From Bog-473 sp963741995 (GTDB lineage: Bacteria > Actinomycetota > Acidimicrobiia > Acidimicrobiales > RAAP-2), in NCBI GenBank assembly GCA_963741995.1, contig CAVUKI010000001.1, positions 682,001 to 746,000 of the forward strand: a stretch of 64,000 bases of DNA, in the 5' to 3' direction. The translations under genes were made by a program, and so were the position numbers. This document shows, piece by piece, positions 16,879-24,106 of this stretch. Below the pieces are notes generated by a model. The model searched no databases. It was given only the letters and a program-made list of their open reading frames with translations, and was not told the origin of the DNA. Every line of letters starts with the position of its first letter. The stretch's first letter is position 1.

Positions 16879-17177
16879 CTACCCGGGTCGGACGAATCCG
16901 GTGAACATCTTGCCGATCTCGAAGGTCGCGGTTCCCGTGGTGATCGCTGGATCGCCGGCAGCAAAGATCCGGAGTTCGTCCTCGTCCTCGGCTTCGACGA
17001 CACCGAGGCCCAAGAGCCGGTGCCGTCGAGGACGGGCCCGAATACGACCATGTGGCCGGAGTCGACAACGGGTTGCCAATAGGAAGCGTGACGGCCCATG
17101 ACCTCGCGCTCCTCATCGGTCATATCGAGGGCGAACGTCGGACGTTGCGCTTTGAGCCTGAACACGAACGTCCTCAT
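16879..17177 (-). CDS. YCII-related domain protein, single-base frameshift
   Basis: Restoring one base gives about 99 aa. From the ATG at 17177 the frame reads 'MRTFVFRLKAQRPTFALDMT' and continues through 'HASYWQPVVDSGHMVVFGPV', then 'LDGTGSW' before breaking. The next frame continues 'GLGVVEAEDEDELRIFAAGD' and 'TTGTATFEIGKMFTGFVRPG'. Together these make a complete YCII/YciI-like ferredoxin-fold protein. The break fits one missing G at about 17007-17011, within the run TGGGCC. YCII proteins are small, usually dimeric, and may have peroxidase-like or catabolic-intermediate roles; no function is assigned. It is convergent with the PP-loop gene. Confidence 0.7.
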
Positions 17178-17290
17178 GCGCCGAGTCCACGAAGAGCGGC
17201 CTTCTCGCCGAGGATCGCTCATGGAGGACCTGGAACGGTCGGCTCCGCTCGCTCGCGGTGTCGGCGACAGGGTCGCCACTCCGGCCGCCG

Positions 17291-18160
17291 TTACGGCCGC
17301 ACCGGCATCGTCGAGTCGAGATCGGTGGGCGCCGCCCGGGACAAAATGGTCACGCCGATGGCCATGACGCAGAAGGCGGCGGCGGCTACGGCTTTCTGGT
17401 CGGCACTCACGGTGAAGCGCTCGTCGAAGATCCAGGCGCTCAACACGATGGCCACGGCCGGGTCGACGACGACGATCAGAGGCTGGGACACGCTCAACGG
17501 GCCGACCTGTAGGGCCGCCTGTTGCAGCACCGAACCGACGACTCCGGACGCAATCAACGCGTAGAGGGGCCAGTGTTCCAGCGTCGCGAGCGGGCCCGAT
17601 ACCGCGAGCACATTGGTTGTCGCCTTGATGAAGGCAGCCATCAGGGCCCAGGTGATCGATGCCGCGGTGGCGTAGAGAGCGGCGCGGCGGATAGGAGATC
17701 CCCAGCGCGCCATGACGGCCAACACGGCGACGATCCCGCCGAACACGGCCAACGCGAACACCCAATCGGCCGCGTCCGGCCGGAGGTGGCCGCCGTGGGG
17801 CTCGGCGGCGGACAGAAAGACTGCGAGAGCCCCGCAGGTGATGAGTGCGGCAATCCACGCCGTCTTTGCGATGTGCTGGCGGATCCAGAACCGGCGCAGG
17901 AGCAGCGCAAAGACCAACTCGGTGATGAGGAGGGCCTGGACGACCGAGAGCTGCCCGCCATGGAGCGCGACCGCCTGGAAGGCGAACCCCCCGGCGGCGG
18001 CGGCCCAACCGAGAAGCCAGAGAGGCTGGCGGATCAGGTAGACGAGCAGGCGCCAGTTTCGGTGCTGATCGGGCACGCCGGCGCTGGCCGTGTGTTGGGT
18101 CATGAGGTGTATCGCGTTCGCCAGGGCGGCGGCCAAGGCGAAGATGATCGTCACAGTCAC
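17291..18160 (-). CDS. EamA/DMT-family multi-helix transporter
   Basis: 289 aa from the GTG at 18160, which is preceded by a CGGAAG ribosome site. About nine to ten hydrophobic helices alternate with short loops, beginning 'TIIFALAAALANAIHLMT' and including 'LLITELVFALLLRRFWI' and 'AAFCVMAIGVTIL' near the end. The two-fold repeat and the 'PLIVVVDPAVAIVLSAWIFDE' segment in the penultimate helices resemble drug/metabolite exporters. The substrate is unknown. It is divergent from the acyl-CoA dehydrogenase that starts at 18385. Confidence 0.8.
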   Translation of the reverse strand: MTVTIIFALAAALANAIHLMTQHTASAGVPDQHRNWRLLVYLIRQPLWLLGWAAAAGGFAFQAVALHGGQLSVVQALLITELVFALLLRRFWIRQHIAKTAWIAALITCGALAVFLSAAEPHGGHLRPDAADWVFALAVFGGIVAVLAVMARWGSPIRRAALYATAASITWALMAAFIKATTNVLAVSGPLATLEHWPLYALIASGVVGSVLQQAALQVGPLSVSQPLIVVVDPAVAIVLSAWIFDERFTVSADQKAVAAAAFCVMAIGVTILSRAAPTDLDSTMPVRP

Positions 18161-18384
18161 GTCATGACTTCCGATCGAGCTCTCCGCCGCCGTCCATGAG
18201 CAGCGCAGATTCTGCACTGCTTTCGGATCGGGCGCCTGACCATTCCCCTTGCATATCGCAGCAGCAGGCCGAATGGGCCTTTCTGGGCGCCCGAGTTGGG
18301 GCGATCGCCATGGAGCGGCAACCCGAGGGGCCACGCCTCGCGATAATGCTCCGGTCGGGCGACGAAACCACAGCCGGAGGCCAC

Positions 18385-19542
18385 GTGTACCTGGAGTTCA
18401 CAGAAGAGCAGCAGACACTGCAGCGCCAGCTTCGTCAGTATTTCGAGGACCTGGTCGCTACCGTCGAGGGTTCGCCCTCCGACGAGCCCACCTATACCCG
18501 TTACATCCGCCAGATGGGTCAGGACGGCTGGCTGGGCCTCGGCTGGCCTGTGGAGTACGGCGGTATGGCCCGGGGGCCTGTCGATCAGATGATCTTCGTC
18601 GAGGAATCCCACTGGGCGGGTGTCCCCCTCCCGCTGCTCACCCTGAACAGTGTGGGTCCGACCATCATGGCCCTCGGGACCGATGAGCAGAAGCAACGGC
18701 TCCTGCCCGGGATTCTCAGGGGGCAAGTCCACTTCTCCATCGGCTACACCGAACCCTCGGCGGGTACCGACTTGGCCTCCCTCAAGACACGGGCCGTGCG
18801 CGACGGTGACGAGTACGTGATCAACGGCCAGAAGATCTTCACCAGCGCGATCCAGTACGCCGACTACGTCTGGCTGGCGGCCCGGACCGACCCCGACGCA
18901 CCCAAGCACAAGGGCCTCTCGGTCTTCATCGTTCCGGTCGACGCTCCCGGGTTCCACTGGACGCCGTTGCCCACCATCGTGGGCGACATCACGAGCTCGA
19001 CCTTCTACGAGGACGTCCGGGTCCCGGCGGCAAATCTGGTCGGGGCGGAGAACCAGGGCTGGAAGTTGATCACCAACCAGCTGAATCACGAACGAGTGGC
19101 GATCTGTCCGGCCTCGGGGCTCTTGAGGAGTCTTACCGAAGTCCGTCGGTGGGCGCAGGGACACCAACTCGGGGATGGGCGCGCCGTCATGGATCACGAG
19201 TGGGTCCAGATCATCCTGGCCAAGGCGCACGCAAAGGTCGACGTGCTCAAGTTGTTGAACTGGAAGGTGGCATGGGCTTCGGACAAGGGTTTGAATCCCG
19301 CTGATGCGTCGGCCACCAAGGTGTACGGCACCGAGCTCGCCCTTGAGGTCTATCGGCTGTTGCTCGACGTGGTCGGTCAAGCGGGGTATCTGGTCGAGGG
19401 ATCGCCCGGGGCGGTGTTGCGAGGCCGCCTGGAGAACCAGTCCCGGAGCCAGACCATCTTCACCTTCGGGGGTGGGACGAACGAGATCCAGCGCGACATC
19501 ATCGCCATGATCGGGTTGGGGATGCCTCGCTCGCCTCGGTAG
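18385..19542 (+). CDS. acyl-CoA dehydrogenase (FadE-like subunit)
   Basis: 385 aa from the GTG at 18385, chosen because CCGGAGG lies directly upstream and the N-terminus 'VYLEFTEEQQTLQRQLRQYF' matches the family; an open frame from 18196 would add 63 unrelated residues. The FAD/substrate region has 'GYTEPSAGTDLASLKTRAVR' near 119-138; 'GGGTNEIQRDIIAMIGLG' lies near the C terminus (about 365-382). In many acyl-CoA dehydrogenases that segment is YEGT with the catalytic Glu; the GGGT form is seen in subunits of heterotetrameric sterol side-chain enzymes, so it may pair with another FadE. No partner is adjacent. Confidence 0.88.
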   Translation: MYLEFTEEQQTLQRQLRQYFEDLVATVEGSPSDEPTYTRYIRQMGQDGWLGLGWPVEYGGMARGPVDQMIFVEESHWAGVPLPLLTLNSVGPTIMALGTDEQKQRLLPGILRGQVHFSIGYTEPSAGTDLASLKTRAVRDGDEYVINGQKIFTSAIQYADYVWLAARTDPDAPKHKGLSVFIVPVDAPGFHWTPLPTIVGDITSSTFYEDVRVPAANLVGAENQGWKLITNQLNHERVAICPASGLLRSLTEVRRWAQGHQLGDGRAVMDHEWVQIILAKAHAKVDVLKLLNWKVAWASDKGLNPADASATKVYGTELALEVYRLLLDVVGQAGYLVEGSPGAVLRGRLENQSRSQTIFTFGGGTNEIQRDIIAMIGLGMPRSPR

Positions 19543-19624
19543 GGCGCTCCGGCCGCTCGGCCAGCACACAATGGAGAGACGGTCCTGACCTGGAATTTGC
19601 CCGGCACTGCGGGAACCGGGCCGG

Positions 19625-19630
19625 TAGGCT
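19625..19630 (+). promoter_or_regulatory. -10 box TAGGCT of the Clp-N-domain gene
   Basis: TAGGCT, then seven bases, then the GTG start at 19638. The same hexamer and the same seven-base spacing precede the mutase-like gene at 35168, which supports a leaderless promoter. Confidence 0.5.
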
Positions 19631-19637
19631 TGGCGGC

Positions 19638-20309
19638 GTGTTCGAACGCTTCACCGACCGGGCACGAAGGGTCCTGACCTTCGCGCAGGAGGAAGCCCGC
19701 CTACTCAACCACTCGTTCATTGGCACCGAGCACATCCTCCTCGGACTGATCCGTGAGGGCGATGGGCTCGGGGCCAAAGCGCTGGGATCGCTCGGAGTCT
19801 CCTTCGACGTCGTACGAGAGAAGGTCGAGGAGATCGTCGGGATATCGGTGAGCTCGCCGAACGGCTCGCCGCCCTTCACCCCGCGGGCCAAGAAGGTCCT
19901 GGAGCTTTCGTTACGGGAAGCGCTGCAGCTCAATCACAGCTATATCGGTACCGAGCACATCCTCCTGGGGCTCGTGCGGGAGGGAGATGGCGTGGCTGCA
20001 ACTGTGCTCGTCGATCTCGGTGTGGATCTCGGGCGAGTACGCCAGGCAGTCAACAACCTCATGACGGGCGGACCGGAGGAGGCTCAGCTGGGCCGGCACT
20101 CGGACGAGCCACTTGGCGTGACGACCCACGCCTTGCCACCGCGAGAGCCTTCCTGTCCGAAATGCGGCGCAGGTGTCGCCGGAGCGGCGCGCTTTCGCAC
20201 AGTGACCGTTCCCCCCGACGATGAAAAGTCAGATCCGGTGTCGCTGTCTGTCGTGTACTGCGTGCAGTGTGGCACCGCGTTGCACATGTTCACGCACGAC
20301 ACGACGTAG
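19638..20309 (+). CDS. stand-alone Clp N-domain protein with C-terminal zinc ribbon
   Basis: 223 aa, GTG start. Residues 1-145 hold two Clp repeat motifs, each with the near-identical stretch 'SFIGTEHILLGLIREGDGLG' or 'SYIGTEHILLGLVREGDGVA'; this is the substrate- and adaptor-binding N-domain of ClpC. No AAA+ ATPase domain follows. Residues 165-223 instead carry two CxxC pairs, 'SCPKCGAG' and 'YCVQCGTA', which look like a zinc ribbon. It may act as an adaptor or decoy feeding or blocking the ClpC protease, comparable in logic to McsA or ClpS; this is inference. The conserved hypothetical gene at 20339 follows closely. Confidence 0.85.
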   Translation: MFERFTDRARRVLTFAQEEARLLNHSFIGTEHILLGLIREGDGLGAKALGSLGVSFDVVREKVEEIVGISVSSPNGSPPFTPRAKKVLELSLREALQLNHSYIGTEHILLGLVREGDGVAATVLVDLGVDLGRVRQAVNNLMTGGPEEAQLGRHSDEPLGVTTHALPPREPSCPKCGAGVAGAARFRTVTVPPDDEKSDPVSLSVVYCVQCGTALHMFTHDTT

Positions 20310-20338
20310 CCAACGGAGGGCGGAGTGGCGATGGGAGG

Positions 20339-20740
20339 GTGACGCAGCATTTCGGCTATGCGATCGACCGGCGCTATCTGCCCGTGCTCCTGCCTTTCTT
20401 GCTGCGGCCATCACGAGACGGCGTGACGCTCACCGATGACGGGCTGTTCCGGGCGACCTTCGGCCTCGTCAAGATCACCACGCCCCGGACGAACGTGGCG
20501 GGTGCGCACATCACCCGTGACTATCGGTGGTGGACGGCGGTCGGGGTTCGCATGTCCTTCGCCGACGACGGGCTGACTTTTGGCACGAACCGCGCCTGCG
20601 GCGTCTGCGTCCACTTCACTGAGAAGGTGCGGTCGTCATTTGGGCGGGGCGGTCACTCGGCGCTCACCGTGACGGTGGCCGATGTGCAGGGTCTGGTGGC
20701 GGTGTTACTCGGTGCAGGCGAGGGGTCAACCGCGGGTTGA
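20339..20740 (+). CDS. conserved actinobacterial hypothetical protein
   Basis: 133 aa from the GTG at 20339. I do not recognise a named domain, but the pattern is that of a conserved actinobacterial family: 'HFGYAIDRRYLPVLLPFLL' at the start, 'RATFGLVKITTPRTNVAGAH' in the middle and 'YRWWTAVGVRMSFADDGLTF' followed by 'HSALTVTVADVQGLVAVL'. The fold looks all-beta, with many short strands and turns, and a membrane or lipid association is possible. A GGGAGG run touches the start codon, which is too close for an ideal ribosome site, so the start is not certain. It lies 29 bp after the Clp-N-domain gene and is probably co-transcribed. Confidence 0.7.
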   Translation: MTQHFGYAIDRRYLPVLLPFLLRPSRDGVTLTDDGLFRATFGLVKITTPRTNVAGAHITRDYRWWTAVGVRMSFADDGLTFGTNRACGVCVHFTEKVRSSFGRGGHSALTVTVADVQGLVAVLLGAGEGSTAG

Positions 20741-20747
20741 GGCGCGC

Positions 20748-21143
20748 TCATCCGGGCGGGGCGAAGAACTCCAGTGCAATGTTGTCGGGATCGCGGAACG
20801 AGAGGCCCGAACCGTAGGGGGCGTCAACGATGCCGCCGTTCTCAATGCCCAGCTGGTTGAGCCTCGATTCCCACTGCTCGAGTTCGGCGCGGTTGGCGCA
20901 CGCGAACGCGACGTGATCCAAGCCTGCCTGTCGTTCGTCAAAGGGACCCGAGCCGTGCGGATCGGGGAACTGGTGGATGCCCACCAGTGTCTGGCCTCCG
21001 AGCAGCCATACGACGTGATGGAACGTCCCCGTATCCTCGTCGAGAACCGGCGCGCTTCCGATGAGGTTCTCATACCACGGACGACTTCTCTCAAGGTCGG
21101 TGACGGTGAGAGCCACGTGAGTTACACCGGGGAATTCGGGCAC
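20748..21143 (-). CDS. VOC-family (glyoxalase/dioxygenase-like) protein
   Basis: 131 aa from the GTG at 21143, fixed by an AAGGAGG ribosome site five bases upstream. Paired beta-alpha-beta-beta-beta units are visible: 'VTHVALTVTDLERSRPWYEN' at the N terminus and 'GLDHVAFACANRAELEQW' in the second half, ending 'SFRDPDNIALEFFAP'. The histidines in THVAL and DHVAF and the terminal glutamate are the expected metal ligands. VOC proteins include glyoxalase I, extradiol dioxygenases and resistance proteins; the substrate here is unknown. Confidence 0.85.
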   Translation of the reverse strand: MPEFPGVTHVALTVTDLERSRPWYENLIGSAPVLDEDTGTFHHVVWLLGGQTLVGIHQFPDPHGSGPFDERQAGLDHVAFACANRAELEQWESRLNQLGIENGGIVDAPYGSGLSFRDPDNIALEFFAPPG

Positions 21144-21250
21144 GATGTCCTCCTTGCACGATTTGAGCGTGACGATAGCTCCTTCCTTCGCCCGGCTTCT
21201 CGGGTTGACAGCGACGCGGTGCCGGCCGGCGCCGCCCAGGCCGCTTGGCG

Positions 21251-22294
21251 TCAGGGAGCAGTGCCGAACTCGGTGGCCAGCACTTTCGCAGTGAGCGGGT
21301 TGTGGCCCCTGCGTACGGTTGAGCGGCCGAAGTTCCAGTAGGTCGCCTCGGCCACGTGGTGCGTGGCGATCCACGTGGCCATCAGTTTGACCCACGTCGC
21401 ATCATCGCCTCCGCACACCTGCTGGCCGGACACGGAGATCGGCTGTCCGCTGGCGCTGCAGGTCCCGAAACCCAGCCCCCACTCGGGGAGCACGATGGCC
21501 TTGTCGTGCGAGTCGGCAAAGGAGACGAGCCAGTTCAGGCCGTCAGGCTGGGTGAGCATGTGCGTGAACTCGGCCCTGGCTCCGGGATAGTCCTGCTGCT
21601 CAAGGTCATAGACGTCGAGGCCGACGTCATCCACGTAATTGTTTCCCGGGTAGTACCGGGAAAGGTTGCCGACACCGAGATCCCCTCGGGTGGGATTCCA
21701 TTCGAAGGTGAACTGCGACCCGGGAACCGCCCGCATGGTGGTGACGATGTCGTCGAAGTACCGGACGTAGGCGGCCGCGCAACCCTGGGCCGCCCAGGGG
21801 AACCAGTTGCCGTTGAATTCCCACCCGAACCGGATCACCGAGATTGGGAAACCCGCCCTGACGATGTTCGCGCCGACCGTGCGGAAGTAGTGGTCGAACT
21901 CGCCCCTCGCTCCTTTTGTAAGCCCGTAACAGCTGCCGCCGGTCTGTTGTGCGTCGGTGTTGGGCGAATAGGCGTCCGGCAGCATGTTCACGCCCCAGAT
22001 CATCGTGTAGCCCTTTCCCTTCCAGTTCGTGTACGGCCAACGACCCTGCGTGATGGTGGACCAGGTCGTCCCCTGGAGGAAATCCATCGCGTAGCGGGGC
22101 TGGGCCCCGATGGTGGTCGTGAAGGCCGGCACTGCGCTTGGATACGCCGCGCCGGAGTAGACGCCAAGCACCTGATTCGAGTCGACTGCGGAGGCGGTGC
22201 TCGAGCTCGGAGCCAGCCCCGACGAGGCGGCCACGGCGACGAGCACGGCGACGAGAGCCAGCGTGGAGGTCCGGGCGATCCGCCGCGACTCCAT
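21251..22294 (-). CDS. secreted glycoside hydrolase, GH26 (beta-mannanase)-like
   Basis: 347 aa from the ATG at 22294. A signal peptide is clear: a basic start 'MESRRIARTS', a hydrophobic core and an Ala-rich exit near residue 37. The mature protein has 'ISVIRFGWEFNGNWFPWAA' near 155-173, matching the acid/base segment (W-E-F-N-G then PW) of GH26 enzymes, and 'DKAIVLPEWGLGFG' near 264-277, matching the strand-7 nucleophile glutamate. Both catalytic carboxylates are therefore plausible. Likely acts outside the cell on mannan or a related glycan; specificity is inferred. A GTG at 22333 would add 13 residues before the signal peptide. Cysteines near 129, 177 and 280-299 could form disulfides. 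Confidence 0.75.
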   Translation of the reverse strand: MESRRIARTSTLALVAVLVAVAASSGLAPSSSTASAVDSNQVLGVYSGAAYPSAVPAFTTTIGAQPRYAMDFLQGTTWSTITQGRWPYTNWKGKGYTMIWGVNMLPDAYSPNTDAQQTGGSCYGLTKGARGEFDHYFRTVGANIVRAGFPISVIRFGWEFNGNWFPWAAQGCAAAYVRYFDDIVTTMRAVPGSQFTFEWNPTRGDLGVGNLSRYYPGNNYVDDVGLDVYDLEQQDYPGARAEFTHMLTQPDGLNWLVSFADSHDKAIVLPEWGLGFGTCSASGQPISVSGQQVCGGDDATWVKLMATWIATHHVAEATYWNFGRSTVRRGHNPLTAKVLATEFGTAP

Positions 22295-22473
22295 CGCCAA
22301 TTCCCGCCTAGGTCGCCCGCACAGCACGGACACACCCTTGCAAACCGCGAGGCAGGAAGCAGGTCGGGCGCGGCAGGTACGGGCGGGCCCCGCCCGTGGT
22401 CCCCAACGGCCGTTGGCTCACACCATGTCCTCGGGCTGTCCCCGGGCGAGGCCGAAGCAGCCCGAGGCCCACG

Positions 22474-22479
22474 TAGCCT
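22474..22479 (+). promoter_or_regulatory. -10 box TAGCCT of the PAP2 gene
   Basis: TAGCCT, eight bases, then the GTG at 22488. This supports 22488 over the in-frame ATG at 22425 as the start. Confidence 0.45.
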
Positions 22480-22487
22480 TGACGTCT

Positions 22488-23120
22488 GTGTCGCGTTCCC
22501 GGTTGACGGTCATCGCGCTGGTGAGCCTGCTCACGACGGCGCTGCTGGGCCTTGCCGTCTCCCACGGCTACAGAGCGCACGGCCTGGAGCGCCAGGTCGT
22601 TCAGCTCTTGGGGCACCATCCGGACGTCGGCCGTTGGGCGGATCTGGCCGACGCCCTCGCCGTGCCCGTCATCGCCGCCGTCCTCATCGTCAGCCTGGTC
22701 TTCGGCGCGCTGCGGCGCGTCCTGGTGCGGGTGGCCGTCTTCGCCGGCTTTGCCGCCGCCGCTCTCTTGATCAACGAGCAGATCGTCAAGCCGGCGGTCC
22801 AGGAGAGGATCGACGGTCAACTCAGCTTCCCCTCCGGGCACGTCGCTGCCGTGTGCGCGACCGCGCTGGCCATGTGGATCGCGCTGTACCCGGTTCTGGG
22901 GAAATGGGCTCGCAGCATCACGTTCGTGGTCGGTGCCGCCTGGACCCTCCTGATGGCGCTGGCCGTGGTCGGCGCGTACTGGCACACCCCGCTCGATGAC
23001 ATCGGATCGATCTTCCTGTCCGTCGGTGTCGTCACGGCCGGGGCCGCCATCTTCAGGCCGAAGCCGGGTGCAGAACCCGCTGTGCCGGTGGAGACGGCTC
23101 GCGTGCTGGAAGGGGTCTGA
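22488..23120 (+). CDS. PAP2-family membrane phosphatase
   Basis: 210 aa from the GTG at 22488; an ATG at 22425 would add 21 hydrophilic residues. About five transmembrane helices are visible, the first starting at residue 6 ('LTVIALVSLLTTALLGLAV'). The phosphatidic-acid-phosphatase motifs are present: 'KPAVQERIDGQLSFPSGHVA', combining motif 1 (Lys and Arg) with motif 2 (SGH), and 'GAYWHTPLDDIGS' as motif 3 (His...Asp). It should remove phosphate from lipid phosphates such as phosphatidate or polyprenyl diphosphate at the membrane. The substrate is not determined. Confidence 0.88.
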   Translation: MSRSRLTVIALVSLLTTALLGLAVSHGYRAHGLERQVVQLLGHHPDVGRWADLADALAVPVIAAVLIVSLVFGALRRVLVRVAVFAGFAAAALLINEQIVKPAVQERIDGQLSFPSGHVAAVCATALAMWIALYPVLGKWARSITFVVGAAWTLLMALAVVGAYWHTPLDDIGSIFLSVGVVTAGAAIFRPKPGAEPAVPVETARVLEGV

Positions 23121-23141
23121 GGGGTGGCCCGCCCCGGGCGA

Positions 23142-23147
23142 TAGCCT
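23142..23147 (+). promoter_or_regulatory. possible -10 box TAGCCT upstream of the gene at 23270
   Basis: TAGCCT stands about 120 bases before the ATG at 23270. If used it gives a sizeable leader. It has the same hexamer as the PAP2 promoter, with no clear -35. Confidence 0.3.
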
Positions 23148-23269
23148 CTGGGTCGGGTTCCGGGGGAGACGTTCTCGGCCCTGGCTGATGGACTGTCCGT
23201 CATTCCGGTCGCGTCGAGCCCCGCAGGTTCCTGCCCGATGATCACGACTACCAACATGTGGAGCTGAGC

Positions 23270-23590
23270 ATGCACTCTGGCGGAGAGCCGTCGACGAACG
23301 AGATCCTCGATCTGCTCGTCGGCAGGCCGGGATGGCGTCTCGAGCCGAGGTCGACGCCGGGCACGACCCCGCTCTGGTGCTTCGTCTTCAACGGGAAGAT
23401 CGAATACTCGGTGACGGGAGACGGGAACTCCGTCCACCTCTACGTGATGGAGACCGATCAGGAGATCGTCTTCCCCGATGCGGACGCGCTCATGGCCTGG
23501 CTGCGGGCCAATCGGGCGGAGGCGGTCCTGGAACCGGAGCTGCCGGGCCAGAAGAAGTCCCGCTTCCGAAAAATCACCGAGTGGGGCTGA
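23270..23590 (+). CDS. small hypothetical protein
   Basis: 106 aa. I recognise no family. The start is the ATG at 23270, six bases after a GGAG; a GTG at 23258 in the same frame is possible. Visible features: an N-terminal helix 'NEILDLLVGRPGWRLEPR', a beta-rich core 'PLWCFVFNGKIEYSVTGDGN' followed by 'SVHLYVMETDQEIVF', and a helix 'DADALMAWLRANRAE' before a basic tail 'KKSRFRKITEWG'. The pattern suggests a compact alpha/beta cytosolic protein. It converges on the VOC gene with a 12-bp gap. Confidence 0.65.
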   Translation: MHSGGEPSTNEILDLLVGRPGWRLEPRSTPGTTPLWCFVFNGKIEYSVTGDGNSVHLYVMETDQEIVFPDADALMAWLRANRAEAVLEPELPGQKKSRFRKITEWG

Positions 23591-23602
23591 CCCCTTGACG
23601 CG

Positions 23603-24004
23603 CTAGGGCGCCACCAACTCGATGGCGATGCCATCGGGGTCGCGCAGTTGCAGTGAGGGGTGACCGCCTTCGAGCACCACGCCGGCGTGGTCGATGCCGA
23701 CTCCGGTGAGGTGCGCCGCCCAGGTTTCCAAGGCGGCACCATCGGGCACCGCCAGCGCCAGATGGTCCAGGCCGTCGCTGGTCGGTCCGGCCGACGCGTC
23801 GCGTGGCGTCGCCGTCTTGGTCAACACCACGACAAACCGCCCACCACGGTGTTGGAGCGCGACGTAGCCGATGTCGGGGTCGTCGGCGAAGGGAACGAGC
23901 CCCAGCACCGCGCTGTACCACTTGGCGCTGGCACCGACGTCGGAGACCAGCAGCTGCAGGTGCGACAGCCCGGTGATGGGCGCACTCCGGTCCATGGCGG
24001 TCAC
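23603..24004 (-). CDS. VOC-family protein
   Basis: 133 aa. The GTG at 24004 is supported by a TAGGAT box seven bases upstream; an ATG at 23995 is an alternative. The two VOC half-domains are visible: 'LSHLQLLVSDVGASAKWYSA' near the start and 'GLDHLALAVPDGAALETWAA' in the second half, ending 'QLRDPDGIAIELVAP'. His in SHLQL, His in DHLAL and the last Glu are probable metal ligands. The reaction is unknown. It resembles the VOC gene at 20748 in layout but not closely in sequence. Confidence 0.85.
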   Translation of the reverse strand: MTAMDRSAPITGLSHLQLLVSDVGASAKWYSAVLGLVPFADDPDIGYVALQHRGGRFVVVLTKTATPRDASAGPTSDGLDHLALAVPDGAALETWAAHLTGVGIDHAGVVLEGGHPSLQLRDPDGIAIELVAP

Positions 24005-24011
24005 CCGACGG

Positions 24012-24017
24012 ATCCTA
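24012..24017 (-). promoter_or_regulatory. -10 box TAGGAT of the VOC gene at 24004
   Basis: On the minus strand TAGGAT is followed by CCGTCGG and the GTG start, a seven-base gap as at 19638 and 35168. Confidence 0.45.
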
Positions 24018-24059
24018 GTGAGACGGCCCGGCAGTCGGCTTTGCCGCCGCTGGTGGCAC

Positions 24060-24065
24060 TAATCT
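24060..24065 (+). promoter_or_regulatory. -10 box TAATCT upstream of a leader ORF
   Basis: TAATCT, eight bases, then an ATG at 24074 that opens a ten-codon frame. Transcription would start at or next to that ATG. Confidence 0.4.
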
Positions 24066-24073
24066 CCGCCGCC

Positions 24074-24106
24074 ATGCCGTCGACCGGGAGAACCGTCCTG
24101 TCATGA
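24074..24106 (+). CDS. possible ten-codon leader peptide coupled to the hydrolase gene
   Basis: The frame reads MPSTGRTVLS and stops at TGA (24104-24106), which overlaps the ATG of the hydrolase at 24103 as ATGA. Together with the -10 box eight bases upstream it looks like a leaderless micro-ORF that delivers ribosomes to the hydrolase start, which has no good ribosome site of its own. It could also be chance; conservation would decide. Confidence 0.35.
   Translation: MPSTGRTVLS

Noticed and set aside
20411..20614. Minus-strand frame over the conserved hypothetical gene at 20339
   Set aside because: The plus-strand protein has a conserved-looking pattern and operon position; the antisense frame has neither.
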